A stretch of 35,808 nucleotides of DNA from Lachnospiraceae bacterium (GTDB taxonomy: Bacteria; Bacillota; Clostridia; Lachnospirales; Lachnospiraceae), in NCBI GenBank assembly GCA_017623215.1, contig JAGAPO010000055.1, positions 1 through 35,808 of the forward strand, read 5' to 3'. Below are positions 7,388 through 14,954 of the stretch, piece by piece; within the stretch, counting starts at the first letter, position 1; every line of letters begins with the position of its first letter. Below the pieces are notes generated by a model. That model was not told the origin of the DNA. It searched no databases and was given only the letters and a program-made list of their open reading frames with translations. The position numbers and the translations under genes were made by a program.

Positions 7388-10384
7388 TCAAAAGGGTCCG
7401 AATATTCGTGCACAGAAACGGCGAAGACCGGAGGCGTTCTGCAGGTATACGCTCTTCCATTCTTCATAAAACACAATTGCTTTCCGGTGCTCTTCTTCCG
7501 AAATCCTCCGTCCGGAATAACGGGCGCGAAGTGCAATGTCCATAAACTCTTTCGCGGAGACGCTCATCCGGGCAGGTTCCGGAGAGCCGCAGGCGGCAAG
7601 CTGCTCATCCAGCCGTTGTGCATACTCCGGCTCGTCCTCCGGCCCTACAGACGTGATTCCAAGCTCCGAAATAATCTTAAGGCAGCGCTCATACAGGAAT
7701 AACACCGCCGCATTCCGATCCTCTGAGGCAATCCGTGCCTCCACGCGCTTTCTATTCCCTCTTGCCGCGACAGACAGCGCCAGATACCCAATTGCGAACA
7801 GCACCAGAACAGCACCTGCCCAAAGCAGTATTTTCCCGAGCTTTCCTGCAGCTTCTCCGGACAGCAGCGCCTTCATCCATTCCGGCAGGCTCCGCTCTGT
7901 TCCGCCGGCTGCCCCTCCCTGCGGCCCGTTATCGGGCAGTGGCTCTCTCTGAGAATTCCCGCCTTCTTCCTCGATTCCGCCATTCTGCGTCTCTCCGGCT
8001 GTCAGGCTGCCTTCCGGGCTCTCGCTATCCGTGGTGTCTTCCTGCGTGTTCTCACTATCCGTGCTGCCTTCCGGGTTCTCGCTTTCTGTCTCTTCCGCAT
8101 TCGTTGTATTCTGAGGATTCGAGATCCCCTGTTCCTTTTCCTGAGAAGAGGAAGCACTGCCGGGTTCTGAGGTTACTTGGGGGTTCGCTGCCGCCTCTCC
8201 GGATTCGCTCCATTCCACGGACGTGGTTTTCTGATAGACTGCACCCGATTTTAGCTCATAACGAACCGTTACCGTACCATCCTCATTCGGCATTACTTCC
8301 ACACTTTTGAACGTATCGCCCGAGACGTCTATCTGTCCCGGCGCGCTGCCCGGCGGCGTCATTTCAACCGGAGTCCAGCCGTAGCCGCGAATATAGACTT
8401 CCACCCAGGCATGCGCGGACTCATCTGTGACTTCAACGTCAACTGCGGTAATGTCTTCCCGACTCACCTTACCGTAGCTCTCCCCTTCTTTTAGCTGCTC
8501 GACAAACGCCTGAAGCATCTGATCCGTGCTGACATAATAGCCTTCCACATACCGCGCCGGAACGCCTAAAAGCTTTAACAGCACCGCACCGGAGGCCGCA
8601 AAATGCGAACAGTATCCCTGCTTATTCTCCGTCAGGAACCAGGTTACAAAATCCTTCCCCTCAGGAAGGCTGCCAGGCATCAGCGTATATTCCAGGTTCT
8701 CCGCCAGATACGTCTGAACTGCCGACACCTTCGCCAAGACCTCCTCATACGCAAGACGGCTCCGGTACAGTTCGGAATCCTGCGCTGCCTCCCACAGAGT
8801 CCCTTCCGCCTTCTCCTCCGAAATATCCAGACTGCTTTCCTCCACATCCGGCGAGATCCCTTCATATACCGATGACGCTTTCTCAAGCTCCACAAGTATT
8901 TCTCCGAGTTCCGGTGTAATCACAAGCTCCTCCGGCTCTTTCGCATACAGTTCAAGCACCAGCTCATAATACGCCTCCTCTGCCCGGAGGAATGCATCCA
9001 GATCGTCCCCTCCGAGCCTCTTCCACGCCGTCGGATACGACATCAGTCCTTCCGGCTCCGGCACCGGGCTGTAATAGGCGAATGTGTATTCCTCCCTCCG
9101 CTTTACCGGCTTCGTATACAAAAACTCGTCCGGATCATACCCAAGTGAGCGGGAATCTGCGGTATAAGGAAGATAATAAAAATAAGGATTCGCATTCTGA
9201 ATCGTAACCGTTCCCTCCTGACGGCTGTAAGGATCCCCTGTAAGCTCCAGCAGAACCGCCGACTGATTTCTCACATCGAACGGCTCCCCTGCTTCCTCCC
9301 ATTCTTGTTCGAATCGGGCAAGCCGTTCCGCTTCCTCCTGCGTCAGGCCGCCCCACCGGTCGCTCTCGTAATGATTTCCGACGTATCCCTTCAGATAGAA
9401 TTCATTCAACGTTCCCGATACCGAGAACGTAAATGCAGGCTCATACCGGTACTGTACCCCTTCCACGCGTCCAAGCCTTCCGCCGCTTAAGCCCCCGCTC
9501 GCGGCTTTCCCCGAGCCAAGCCATTCAAAAAGCCCTGTATTCTCAAGCTTCCTTGCCGTCTCTGCAAATGGGCCGTACTCCCACCACAGGGACAGCGACA
9601 TAGCGCTCTCTTCCGCCTTACGAATCAGCTCCTGCTTTTTCTCTATCACCTTCTGCTCGGGGTATTTTTCCTCGGGCATCAGTCGGCTGCACAGCGCATA
9701 CAAAAGCAGAAATACGCCGACCGCGGCGGCTCCCGCGGCCGCGGACACACTTTTCCGTTTCAGGATAAGCAGGGCCAGAATGGAACACAGGCAGCACAGC
9801 AGCGGAACAATCGGCGGTACAACTCCAATACTTAAGCCAACCGAAAAAAGCAGTCCCGTCAGGAGATAGGTGAACACCTTCTGCCCATACCCGAAGAACG
9901 CACTCACATATCCATACCCCAGAAGATAGATCACCGGAGCAAGCGTCAAAAGAAGCGATCGCGCCTCGTCCGGCTGCGCCGGAAGAAGCTCTGACGTAAA
10001 ATACGCCATGTTGATCTCCGTATATTGTCGGTATCCATCGACATAAGAATTGCACAGCTTCAGAATTCCCGCACTGAGATAATCTGCATTTGTGACCAGA
10101 AGCACGCCCATCGCCACAATGGAGACTGGAAGCAGGAACCAGAACGGTTTCCAGAACCGATAGATTACAAAATGCAGCAGCGCACTTCCCACAATCATCA
10201 CCTGCAGCCTTGTATCCGGAACTGTCAGCTCAATCGACTGCAGAGGAAGGAACAGCGCACCGTACATTCCGCAGATCGCAAACAGCAGCCGAATCACGTT
10301 CTCTCCGGTCGGGCGGCCGCTCCGGAACGTTGCGGAGGTATCTATTTCCCTGCAGCTGATTCCCTGTGTCTGTATCCGTCTCAT
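7388..10384 (-). CDS. Membrane transglutaminase-like protein (MoxR/DUF58-associated)
   Basis: 998 residues. The ATG at 10384 overlaps the DUF58 stop as ATGA and has AAGGAGGGCCCGG before it; the open frame runs 65 codons further up inside the DUF58 gene. The N-terminal half begins with about six or seven membrane spans (residues 30-245). A large extracytoplasmic part follows, with a transglutaminase core: Cys592 in GYCSHFA, His658 in SAHAWVEVY, and Glu674 in WTPVEMTP where many relatives have Asp. Residues ~730-820 are a low-complexity Ser/Asn/Glu/Thr linker with near-repeats (SENPEGS, SESPEGS). Then come one span (~848-870) and a cytosolic DUF4129-like helical tail. Such proteins act with MoxR and DUF58 partners at the envelope. 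The final gene of the operon. Confidence 0.9.
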   Translation of the reverse strand: MRRIQTQGISCREIDTSATFRSGRPTGENVIRLLFAICGMYGALFLPLQSIELTVPDTRLQVMIVGSALLHFVIYRFWKPFWFLLPVSIVAMGVLLVTNADYLSAGILKLCNSYVDGYRQYTEINMAYFTSELLPAQPDEARSLLLTLAPVIYLLGYGYVSAFFGYGQKVFTYLLTGLLFSVGLSIGVVPPIVPLLCCLCSILALLILKRKSVSAAAGAAAVGVFLLLYALCSRLMPEEKYPEQKVIEKKQELIRKAEESAMSLSLWWEYGPFAETARKLENTGLFEWLGSGKAASGGLSGGRLGRVEGVQYRYEPAFTFSVSGTLNEFYLKGYVGNHYESDRWGGLTQEEAERLARFEQEWEEAGEPFDVRNQSAVLLELTGDPYSRQEGTVTIQNANPYFYYLPYTADSRSLGYDPDEFLYTKPVKRREEYTFAYYSPVPEPEGLMSYPTAWKRLGGDDLDAFLRAEEAYYELVLELYAKEPEELVITPELGEILVELEKASSVYEGISPDVEESSLDISEEKAEGTLWEAAQDSELYRSRLAYEEVLAKVSAVQTYLAENLEYTLMPGSLPEGKDFVTWFLTENKQGYCSHFAASGAVLLKLLGVPARYVEGYYVSTDQMLQAFVEQLKEGESYGKVSREDITAVDVEVTDESAHAWVEVYIRGYGWTPVEMTPPGSAPGQIDVSGDTFKSVEVMPNEDGTVTVRYELKSGAVYQKTTSVEWSESGEAAANPQVTSEPGSASSSQEKEQGISNPQNTTNAEETESENPEGSTDSENTQEDTTDSESPEGSLTAGETQNGGIEEEGGNSQREPLPDNGPQGGAAGGTERSLPEWMKALLSGEAAGKLGKILLWAGAVLVLFAIGYLALSVAARGNRKRVEARIASEDRNAAVLFLYERCLKIISELGITSVGPEDEPEYAQRLDEQLAACGSPEPARMSVSAKEFMDIALRARYSGRRISEEEHRKAIVFYEEWKSVYLQNASGLRRFCARIFGPF

Positions 10385-11754
10385 CCGGGCCCTCCTTTCT
10401 TCCCGTCTGCTTTCCCTTCCTTTCCCTTCTCCGCTCCGGCGCACAGATATCCATGGAATTCGGACGGCTTTAATTCCTCGCTCAGACGCCGCATCATCAT
10501 AGCTTCCTCCGGCCGGCGCGCATCCGCCGCTCCGCTCTCCGCCTGCGCCGCGGATACCGGTTCGAATCCCGCGCCGCACACATAGTATATATGCGCGAAC
10601 TGTTCTCCCGGCCGGATCGCCGTTCCGCTGTCTGCCGTGCCGGATTCGGTCTCTCCCCCGCGAACCAGCATCCGGCAGTCATATAACCGTCCAAGTGCCT
10701 CATACAGCGCTTCCTCCGAATCCACCTCCACCCGGCTGACCGCTCCGGAATCTCCGGAATACCAGGCAAGATAATGGTCGATCTTCTTCTCAATCAGCTT
10801 CCCGGACAGCGCACACGAAGTCTCAATCATCCGATCCAGAACGGGAAGCCCCTCTTCGCCGGAGATTCTCCCGGATACCGCTCCGCCCGCATTTCGCGAC
10901 AACGTTCCGGCCATAGCCCCGGATGCGGCTCCCGACAACGTCCCGTCCATAGCTCCGCACGCGGCTCCCGACAACATCCCAGCAACGGCTCCGGGCGCCA
11001 TCCCAAACAATTCTTCGAACAGCTTTCCCGCCATATCGAGCAGGATCAGACACCTGCCGGATGCAAAATCTCCATTCTCCCTGACATACAGCCGATCCGC
11101 CGCAATGCTCTTCTTCCAGTGAATCTGATTCAGCCGATCTCCCGGCGCGTATTCTTTCAGGCCAAGGAACTCCGTCGGATCCTTTCCCACCCGCTCCGAG
11201 GTCTGTTTCTCCACATCCGAATATACCTCCGGGTTCTCCGAAATATCCGGCTCCTCATCGGTATCCCGGTTCGGAAGCACCAGAACCTGCGCGTTCTCCG
11301 TAACCCGCCTTCGGAAACGCCAGAGACCGAACGGATCGCAGACATACAGAACACGCGGGGCAATCCTTATCTTCCCGCAATATTCCGCCCGAAGCGCTAT
11401 CTTCCAAATCTGCCTGCTCCCCGGCGCGGCCATACCGATCAGCTTAATCCTGCCGCCCTTTCCCGTAAAATAATTCTGCAATTCTCCCTTACACTCCACT
11501 CGCCCCGTCGGGAATATTCCCCGGTTCTGTACCTCGATAGCGATCGTGAATTCTTCCCCCTTGCTCACCGTTCGCGCCGCATGAATTCCCGAAACACGCA
11601 CCCACGGAACCGTAAGAATTCCCAGCACAAAAAGCCCGGCGGGCAGCGCCAGGCAAGCAAAAAACAGAACAAAGGTAACATTCGTATTGTAAAGCAGGGC
11701 AAGAATCCCCATCAGAATCAGAATAACCAGATAACGGATCCAACTTCTCAGCAT
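10381..11754 (-). CDS. DUF58 domain-containing protein with internal Gly/Ala repeat insertion
   Basis: 457 residues; AAGGAGCGCCT precedes the ATG, nine bases after the MoxR stop. Two N-terminal spans (residues 7-50) lead to a beta-rich extracytoplasmic-like region, then the DUF58 signature GDRLNQIHWKKSIAADRLYV (205-224) followed by the VWA-like CLILLDMAG. Directly after this, residues 255-302 are four exact-length repeats of 12 residues of the form GA..G.LSGA.., absent from the usual DUF58 fold. The C-terminal part is Ala/Glu-rich with a lysine-rich end. DUF58 proteins work with MoxR ATPases. The repeat insertion sits in the VWA-like domain, where it could form a flexible or glycine-zipper loop. 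The stop overlaps the next start (ATGA). Confidence 0.88.
   Translation of the reverse strand: MLRSWIRYLVILILMGILALLYNTNVTFVLFFACLALPAGLFVLGILTVPWVRVSGIHAARTVSKGEEFTIAIEVQNRGIFPTGRVECKGELQNYFTGKGGRIKLIGMAAPGSRQIWKIALRAEYCGKIRIAPRVLYVCDPFGLWRFRRRVTENAQVLVLPNRDTDEEPDISENPEVYSDVEKQTSERVGKDPTEFLGLKEYAPGDRLNQIHWKKSIAADRLYVRENGDFASGRCLILLDMAGKLFEELFGMAPGAVAGMLSGAACGAMDGTLSGAASGAMAGTLSRNAGGAVSGRISGEEGLPVLDRMIETSCALSGKLIEKKIDHYLAWYSGDSGAVSRVEVDSEEALYEALGRLYDCRMLVRGGETESGTADSGTAIRPGEQFAHIYYVCGAGFEPVSAAQAESGAADARRPEEAMMMRRLSEELKPSEFHGYLCAGAEKGKEGKADGKKGGPG
10849..10992 (-). repeat. Four tandem 36-bp coding repeats inside DUF58 gene
   Basis: Translation gives four consecutive 12-residue units: GAVAGMLSGAAC, GAMDGTLSGAAS, GAMAGTLSRNAG and GAVSGRISGEEG. 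Each begins with a GxxxG motif. The first three are close copies at DNA level and the fourth is more diverged. The period is a multiple of three, so copy-number change would keep the frame. Confidence 0.9.
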
Positions 11755-11763
11755 AGGCGCTCC

Positions 11764-12714
11764 TTATCGTCTATCCACAAGCTTCGGTGCCGGTATGCTC
11801 TTTTGTACCTCTTTCAGCAGTTCCGCTGTGCTCACTCCCGCCGCTCTCGCACGCGCAGACAGCCGGATTCGGTGTCCGCAGACCGAATCGAACACCGTTC
11901 TGATATCAGAAGGAAGCACATAATCACGCCCCTTCAGATATGCCCACGCCTTCGCCATTCCGACAAGTGCAAGGCTCCCTCTCGGGCTCACCCCGGACTC
12001 AATCAGCTCATGCTCCCGGGTCGTGGTCACAAGTCTGACCACATATTCATAGAGCTCCTCCTGAACAGACACAAGCGAAACCGCCCGCTGCATCTCAGCC
12101 AGTCCTTCCGCGTCCGTAACCGTCTCCACCAGCTCCAGCGGATTCGTATAACTGCGCTCCTTTAACAGACGCACCTCGCTCTTCTTATCCGGATACCCCA
12201 TCGACAGCCGAACCATGAACCGATCCAGCTGCGACTCCGGAAGCAGCTGCGTTCCCGCGGAGCCCGACGGGTTCTGCGTCGCAATCACAAGGAACGGCTT
12301 CGGAACCTCTCTCGTCACGCCATCCACCGTAACCCGTCCCTCTTCCATAACCTCCAACAACGCCGACTGCGTCCGCGAAGAAGTACGGTTAATCTCGTCC
12401 GCAAGGAACAGATTGCACATCACGCTGCCCTCCCGGTACACAAACCTCCCGCTCTCCTTCTCATACATGGAAAAACCGACCACATCCGACGGCAGCACAT
12501 CCGGTGTGAACTGCATTCTCCGATAATCCAGCGCAAATACTCTCGCAAATGCCGCCGACAGCGTCGTCTTCCCCACGCCCGGCCTGTCCTCCAGCAAAAT
12601 ATGCCCTCCGGCCAGCATAGCCGCGAACATTCTGGCAATCACCTCATCCTTACCGACCACGGCCCGTGCAACCTCACCCAGCACAGCCTCCCTTGTCTGT
12701 AACGCCTCCCTCAT
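11764..12714 (-). CDS. MoxR family AAA+ ATPase
   Basis: 316 residues starting MREALQTREAV; GAGGAGGGATGCC stands before this ATG. The frame is open upstream, but only through a hairpin-rich intergenic element. Motifs: Walker A DRPGVGKT (43-50), Walker B LFLADEIN (~105-112), sensor-1 ATQNP (~150), the DRF arginine-finger region (~170) and a C-terminal lid with RGSLALV and YVLPSDI. MoxR ATPases are thought to act as chaperones that assemble or activate partner proteins with VWA-type domains, which fits the downstream DUF58 gene. It is the first gene of the MoxR, DUF58 and transglutaminase operon. No clear promoter stands directly upstream. Confidence 0.93.
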   Translation of the reverse strand: MREALQTREAVLGEVARAVVGKDEVIARMFAAMLAGGHILLEDRPGVGKTTLSAAFARVFALDYRRMQFTPDVLPSDVVGFSMYEKESGRFVYREGSVMCNLFLADEINRTSSRTQSALLEVMEEGRVTVDGVTREVPKPFLVIATQNPSGSAGTQLLPESQLDRFMVRLSMGYPDKKSEVRLLKERSYTNPLELVETVTDAEGLAEMQRAVSLVSVQEELYEYVVRLVTTTREHELIESGVSPRGSLALVGMAKAWAYLKGRDYVLPSDIRTVFDSVCGHRIRLSARARAAGVSTAELLKEVQKSIPAPKLVDRR

Positions 12715-12738
12715 GGCATCCCTCCTCAACCGCAAACC

Positions 12739-12877
12739 CTCTAAGACGGCGTACTTTGCCGTTTCCTTCCCACATTCTTCCGCAAATTTGTGCCCGGCAC
12801 AAATTTGCCAAGTGAATAGGTGCGCTCTGCGCACCGTAGAACATCTTAGACGGCGTATTTTGCCGTCTTAGATGTTC
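12739..12877. repeat. Intergenic cluster of four hairpins with a repeated stem
   Basis: Four inverted repeats follow each other between the MoxR and DUF436 genes. They are 12746-12762 (ACGGC/GCCGT, loop GTACTTT), 12782-12808 (two perfect 12-base arms, loop CCG), 12819-12835 (GGTGCGC/GCGCACC, loop TCT) and 12839-12877 (16-base arms with one mismatch, loop GTATTTT). The first and last share the same core, so the element holds two copies of one stem. It codes for nothing convincing and looks like a dispersed intergenic repeat or a nested transcription terminator. Confidence 0.8.
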
Positions 12878-12881
12878 TTTT

Positions 12882-12908
12882 CACTTTTTTCACTTTTTTC
12901 ACTTTTTA
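12882..12908. repeat. Three tandem 9-bp CACTTTTTT repeats
   Basis: CACTTTTTT occurs at 12882, 12891 and (with one change) 12900. The DUF436 stop codon lies inside the last unit, so repeat slippage could alter the end of that protein. Confidence 0.8.
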
Positions 12909-13534
12909 TAGTGTGCCCGTTCGCCCCCAATATATTTCGCCCGCGTCCGCGCGCACACCAGATTCGCGTGGCCGATCTTATTTAACGACAATCTGACCGG
13001 CACTGCGACCCGCTTCAAATGCATTCCAATCAAAGTATCTCCAATATCCATTCCGGCATCCGCACGAATCTCCTCAACCGCGACCGGGCAGCGCATCCTC
13101 TCATATGCCGTTGTCGCAAAAGAGCCGCCCGCCTTCGGCTGCGGAACCACATTTACAATCTCGTAACCTCGCTTTTTCGCGGACTCTTTCTCCAGAATAA
13201 TCGCCCGGTTCAGATGCTCGCAGCACTGCGCTGCCAGCTCAATTCCGCGCGTATCAAGCTCTGCCCAGATGCCGTCATAGGCCGCCTGCGCCGCTTCCAG
13301 ACTGGAACCATGTCCGATGCGTTCTCCTACGATCTCGCTGGAAGAGCAGCCAATCACAAACAAATCCCCCGCTTCCAGTCCGGCCGCCTCAATCAGCTCC
13401 GCAGCTGCCTGTGCCGCTTCCCGCTTCACCTGCTCCAGAAATTCTTCCCTGGATGCTGCCTTTTGTGTGCTAACCTCTTCTGCACTAACCTCTTCTGCAC
13501 TAATAGATTCTATCCTAACGCCTTCTTCGCTCAT
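12899..13534 (-). CDS. DUF436 / TIGR01440 family protein
   Basis: 211 residues from the ATG at 13534, which has AGGAGG nine bases upstream; the ATG at 13543 abuts that site. The body matches the DUF436 family: IGCSSSEIVGERIGHGSS near residue 60, then QCCEHLNRAIILE near 100, VVPQPKAGGSFAT near 130 and DIGDTLIGMHLKRVAVPVR near 165. The function is unknown; the conserved Cys and His residues suggest an enzyme. The N-terminal 30 residues carry a duplicated SAEEV unit, a local 15-bp duplication. Its own promoter lies upstream (13648-13676). It reads towards the hairpin cluster and the MoxR operon. Confidence 0.88.
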   Translation of the reverse strand: MSEEGVRIESISAEEVSAEEVSTQKAASREEFLEQVKREAAQAAAELIEAAGLEAGDLFVIGCSSSEIVGERIGHGSSLEAAQAAYDGIWAELDTRGIELAAQCCEHLNRAIILEKESAKKRGYEIVNVVPQPKAGGSFATTAYERMRCPVAVEEIRADAGMDIGDTLIGMHLKRVAVPVRLSLNKIGHANLVCARTRAKYIGGERAHYKK

Positions 13535-13647
13535 CTCTGCCATCCTCCTATCCCTTCGATTGATTATATCCAGCCACGCCAACCCCTATTCGGTACTTTC
13601 TGTTTTTATCACTTCATCCTGCTACTTCTTTACAGTATTTCCACTCT

Positions 13648-13676
13648 ATTGTATCATCTTTCTGAAGCCGCTTCAA
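13648..13676 (-). promoter_or_regulatory. Promoter of the DUF436 gene
   Basis: TTGAAG (13676-13671), a 17-base spacer and TACAAT (13653-13648) on the minus strand. The -35 is part of a 13-base inverted repeat, TGAAG-CGG-CTTCA, which could be an operator. Confidence 0.65.
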
Positions 13677-13683
13677 CCGGAAT

Positions 13684-14511
13684 CTAAAAATACAATTCAT
13701 GCAGGAATCGCTCAAAGCAGACTCCATTCCTCGGAGGAGTCCCGCACTCATTCGTATACGCAATCGCCTTCTTCAAAAATTCAGCTGCCTTCCCGACCGC
13801 CTCTTCCACTGAAAGTCCTCGCACCACGCCCGCGCTGACAATCGCCGCAAATACATCCCCAGTCCCGCAGCGATCGCCGCCGACTCGCTCCACGCATACC
13901 TTCACCGGATCCGCTTCTTTCTTATATATATAATTCATTAGCTGATTCTCCCGCGAAATTCCGGTAAATATAATACATTCCGGCCCCTGCGCACATAATT
14001 CGCACCCAAGCTCGGCAAGATACTCATCCGACACAGAGCCCTCCGGGTATTCTCTCCCTGCCAGCCTGTATGCCTCCGTCAGATTCGGCGTCACAATATC
14101 CACATAAGGAAGCAGGCGCCTCATTCCTTCGCACACCTCCGGCGAGGAAGCGGAATACAACCTCCCGTGATCCCCCATTACCGGATCAAGCAGCACTACT
14201 GTCTCCGGCCTCTTAAACTGCTCCAGAAACCGAATCACCAACTCAATCTGCTTTGCTGATGCAAGAAACCCGCAGCACACTCCGTCGAACTCCACACCGA
14301 CCTGCTCCCAGTGCTCGATGAACCGCTCCATCTGCTCCGTATAATCATCCACAAAATACCCCGGAAATGCTGCGTTCGTCGACAGTATCGCGGTCGGAAG
14401 CGGACAACACTCCACCCCCATCGCCGAAATCACCGGCATCGCCGACGAAAGTGCACATTTTCCATAACCAGCCAAATCATTGATCACCGCAATTCGCTTC
14501 TGCTGTTCCAT
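13684..14511 (-). CDS. Pyridoxamine kinase (PfkB/ribokinase-like)
   Basis: 275 residues; GGAGGATGCGGA precedes the ATG. It opens with IAVINDLAGYGKCALS, typical of pyridoxal/pyridoxamine kinases of the PdxY/PdxK kind. LLDPVMGDHGRLY lies near residue 108. The anion-hole and catalytic motif GGDRCGTGDVFAA lies near 226, with the GTGD aspartate as base. It would phosphorylate B6 vitamers for salvage of pyridoxal phosphate in the cytoplasm. The gene follows tRNA-Leu(AAG) on the same strand behind two consecutive hairpins with T-runs, and no separate promoter is obvious. Substrate preference between pyridoxal and pyridoxamine cannot be decided from sequence. Confidence 0.9.
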   Translation of the reverse strand: MEQQKRIAVINDLAGYGKCALSSAMPVISAMGVECCPLPTAILSTNAAFPGYFVDDYTEQMERFIEHWEQVGVEFDGVCCGFLASAKQIELVIRFLEQFKRPETVVLLDPVMGDHGRLYSASSPEVCEGMRRLLPYVDIVTPNLTEAYRLAGREYPEGSVSDEYLAELGCELCAQGPECIIFTGISRENQLMNYIYKKEADPVKVCVERVGGDRCGTGDVFAAIVSAGVVRGLSVEEAVGKAAEFLKKAIAYTNECGTPPRNGVCFERFLHELYF

Positions 14512-14537
14512 TCCGCATCCTCCTTGTCCTGCACCGT

Positions 14538-14560
14538 AAAAAAGAATTCCGTAGGAATTT
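14538..14560 (-). terminator. Small hairpin with T-run before the pyridoxamine kinase gene
   Basis: On the minus strand AAATTCC-TAC-GGAATT is followed by a run of six T, about 26 bases before the kinase start. It is a second terminator or attenuator after the tRNA terminator. Confidence 0.5.
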
Positions 14561-14570
14561 CCTATGATAC

Positions 14571-14603
14571 AAAAAAATCCGAATCTGTTGCCAGATTCGG
14601 ATT
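14571..14603 (-). terminator. Intrinsic terminator of tRNA-Leu(AAG)
   Basis: Two perfect 12-base arms (14576-14587 and 14592-14603) with a four-base loop, followed on the minus strand by seven T. It starts 12 bases past the tRNA. Confidence 0.9.
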
Positions 14604-14615
14604 CCCTTCTTGATA

Positions 14616-14699
14616 TGCAGTCGAGGGGACTTGAACCCCTACCCAGAAACCCGGACTAGATCCTTAGTCTAGCGCGTATGCCAATTCCGCCACGACTGC
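14616..14699 (-). tRNA. tRNA-Leu, anticodon AAG
   Basis: 84 nt with a seven-base acceptor stem GCAGTCG/CGACTGC, discriminator A, a long variable arm as expected for leucine tRNA, and a T-arm with GGTTCAAGTCC. The anticodon loop CTAAGGA gives AAG (A34 probably read as inosine), for CUN codons. CCA is not encoded. It has its own consensus promoter and terminator. It shares most of its sequence with tRNA-Leu(CAG) at 18722. Confidence 0.93.
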
Positions 14700-14713
14700 T
14701 TAACACGTATGCT

Positions 14714-14742
14714 ATTATAATATAAGGGTGCATTCTTGTCAA
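14714..14742 (-). promoter_or_regulatory. Consensus promoter of tRNA-Leu(AAG)
   Basis: TTGACA (14742-14737), a 17-base spacer and TATAAT (14719-14714) on the minus strand: a full sigma-A consensus. T/A-rich tracts upstream (14743-14780) may serve as an UP element. Confidence 0.88.
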
Positions 14743-14872
14743 GAGCTTTTTTTAAATTTTTTTAATTTTTTGAATAATCTATGCTATAGCTACAACTCTC
14801 TCAATTTGCTTCTGACAGAGCAGATGCCGCTTTCCATGCTCCACATATTCACTCGGTTCCCGGAGCCGGTCA

Positions 14873-14916
14873 CAAGAACGCAGGCCGGAACGGGGAAGTT
14901 CCGGCCTGCGTTCTTG
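14873..14916. terminator. Long perfect hairpin after the solute-binding protein gene
   Basis: Two perfect 19-base GC-rich arms (14873-14891 and 14898-14916) with a six-base loop, 38 bp past the stop of the lipoprotein gene. There is no real T-run on either side, so it may act as an mRNA 3'-end stabiliser as much as a terminator. Confidence 0.7.
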
Positions 14917-14954
14917 TTAGTTATGCAGTTTATCAAAATAAGGTTAATTTGCGA

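Noticed and set aside
10774..12165. Open frame of 463 codons on the plus strand opposite the DUF58 and MoxR genes
   Set aside because: It is antisense to two well-supported genes, is Arg/His/Pro/Gln-rich without any family motif and has no ribosome site; it follows from GC-biased codon use on the other strand.
12739..12908. CRISPR array in the hairpin cluster
   Set aside because: The repeats differ in length and sequence, with no regular spacers and no cas genes in the window.
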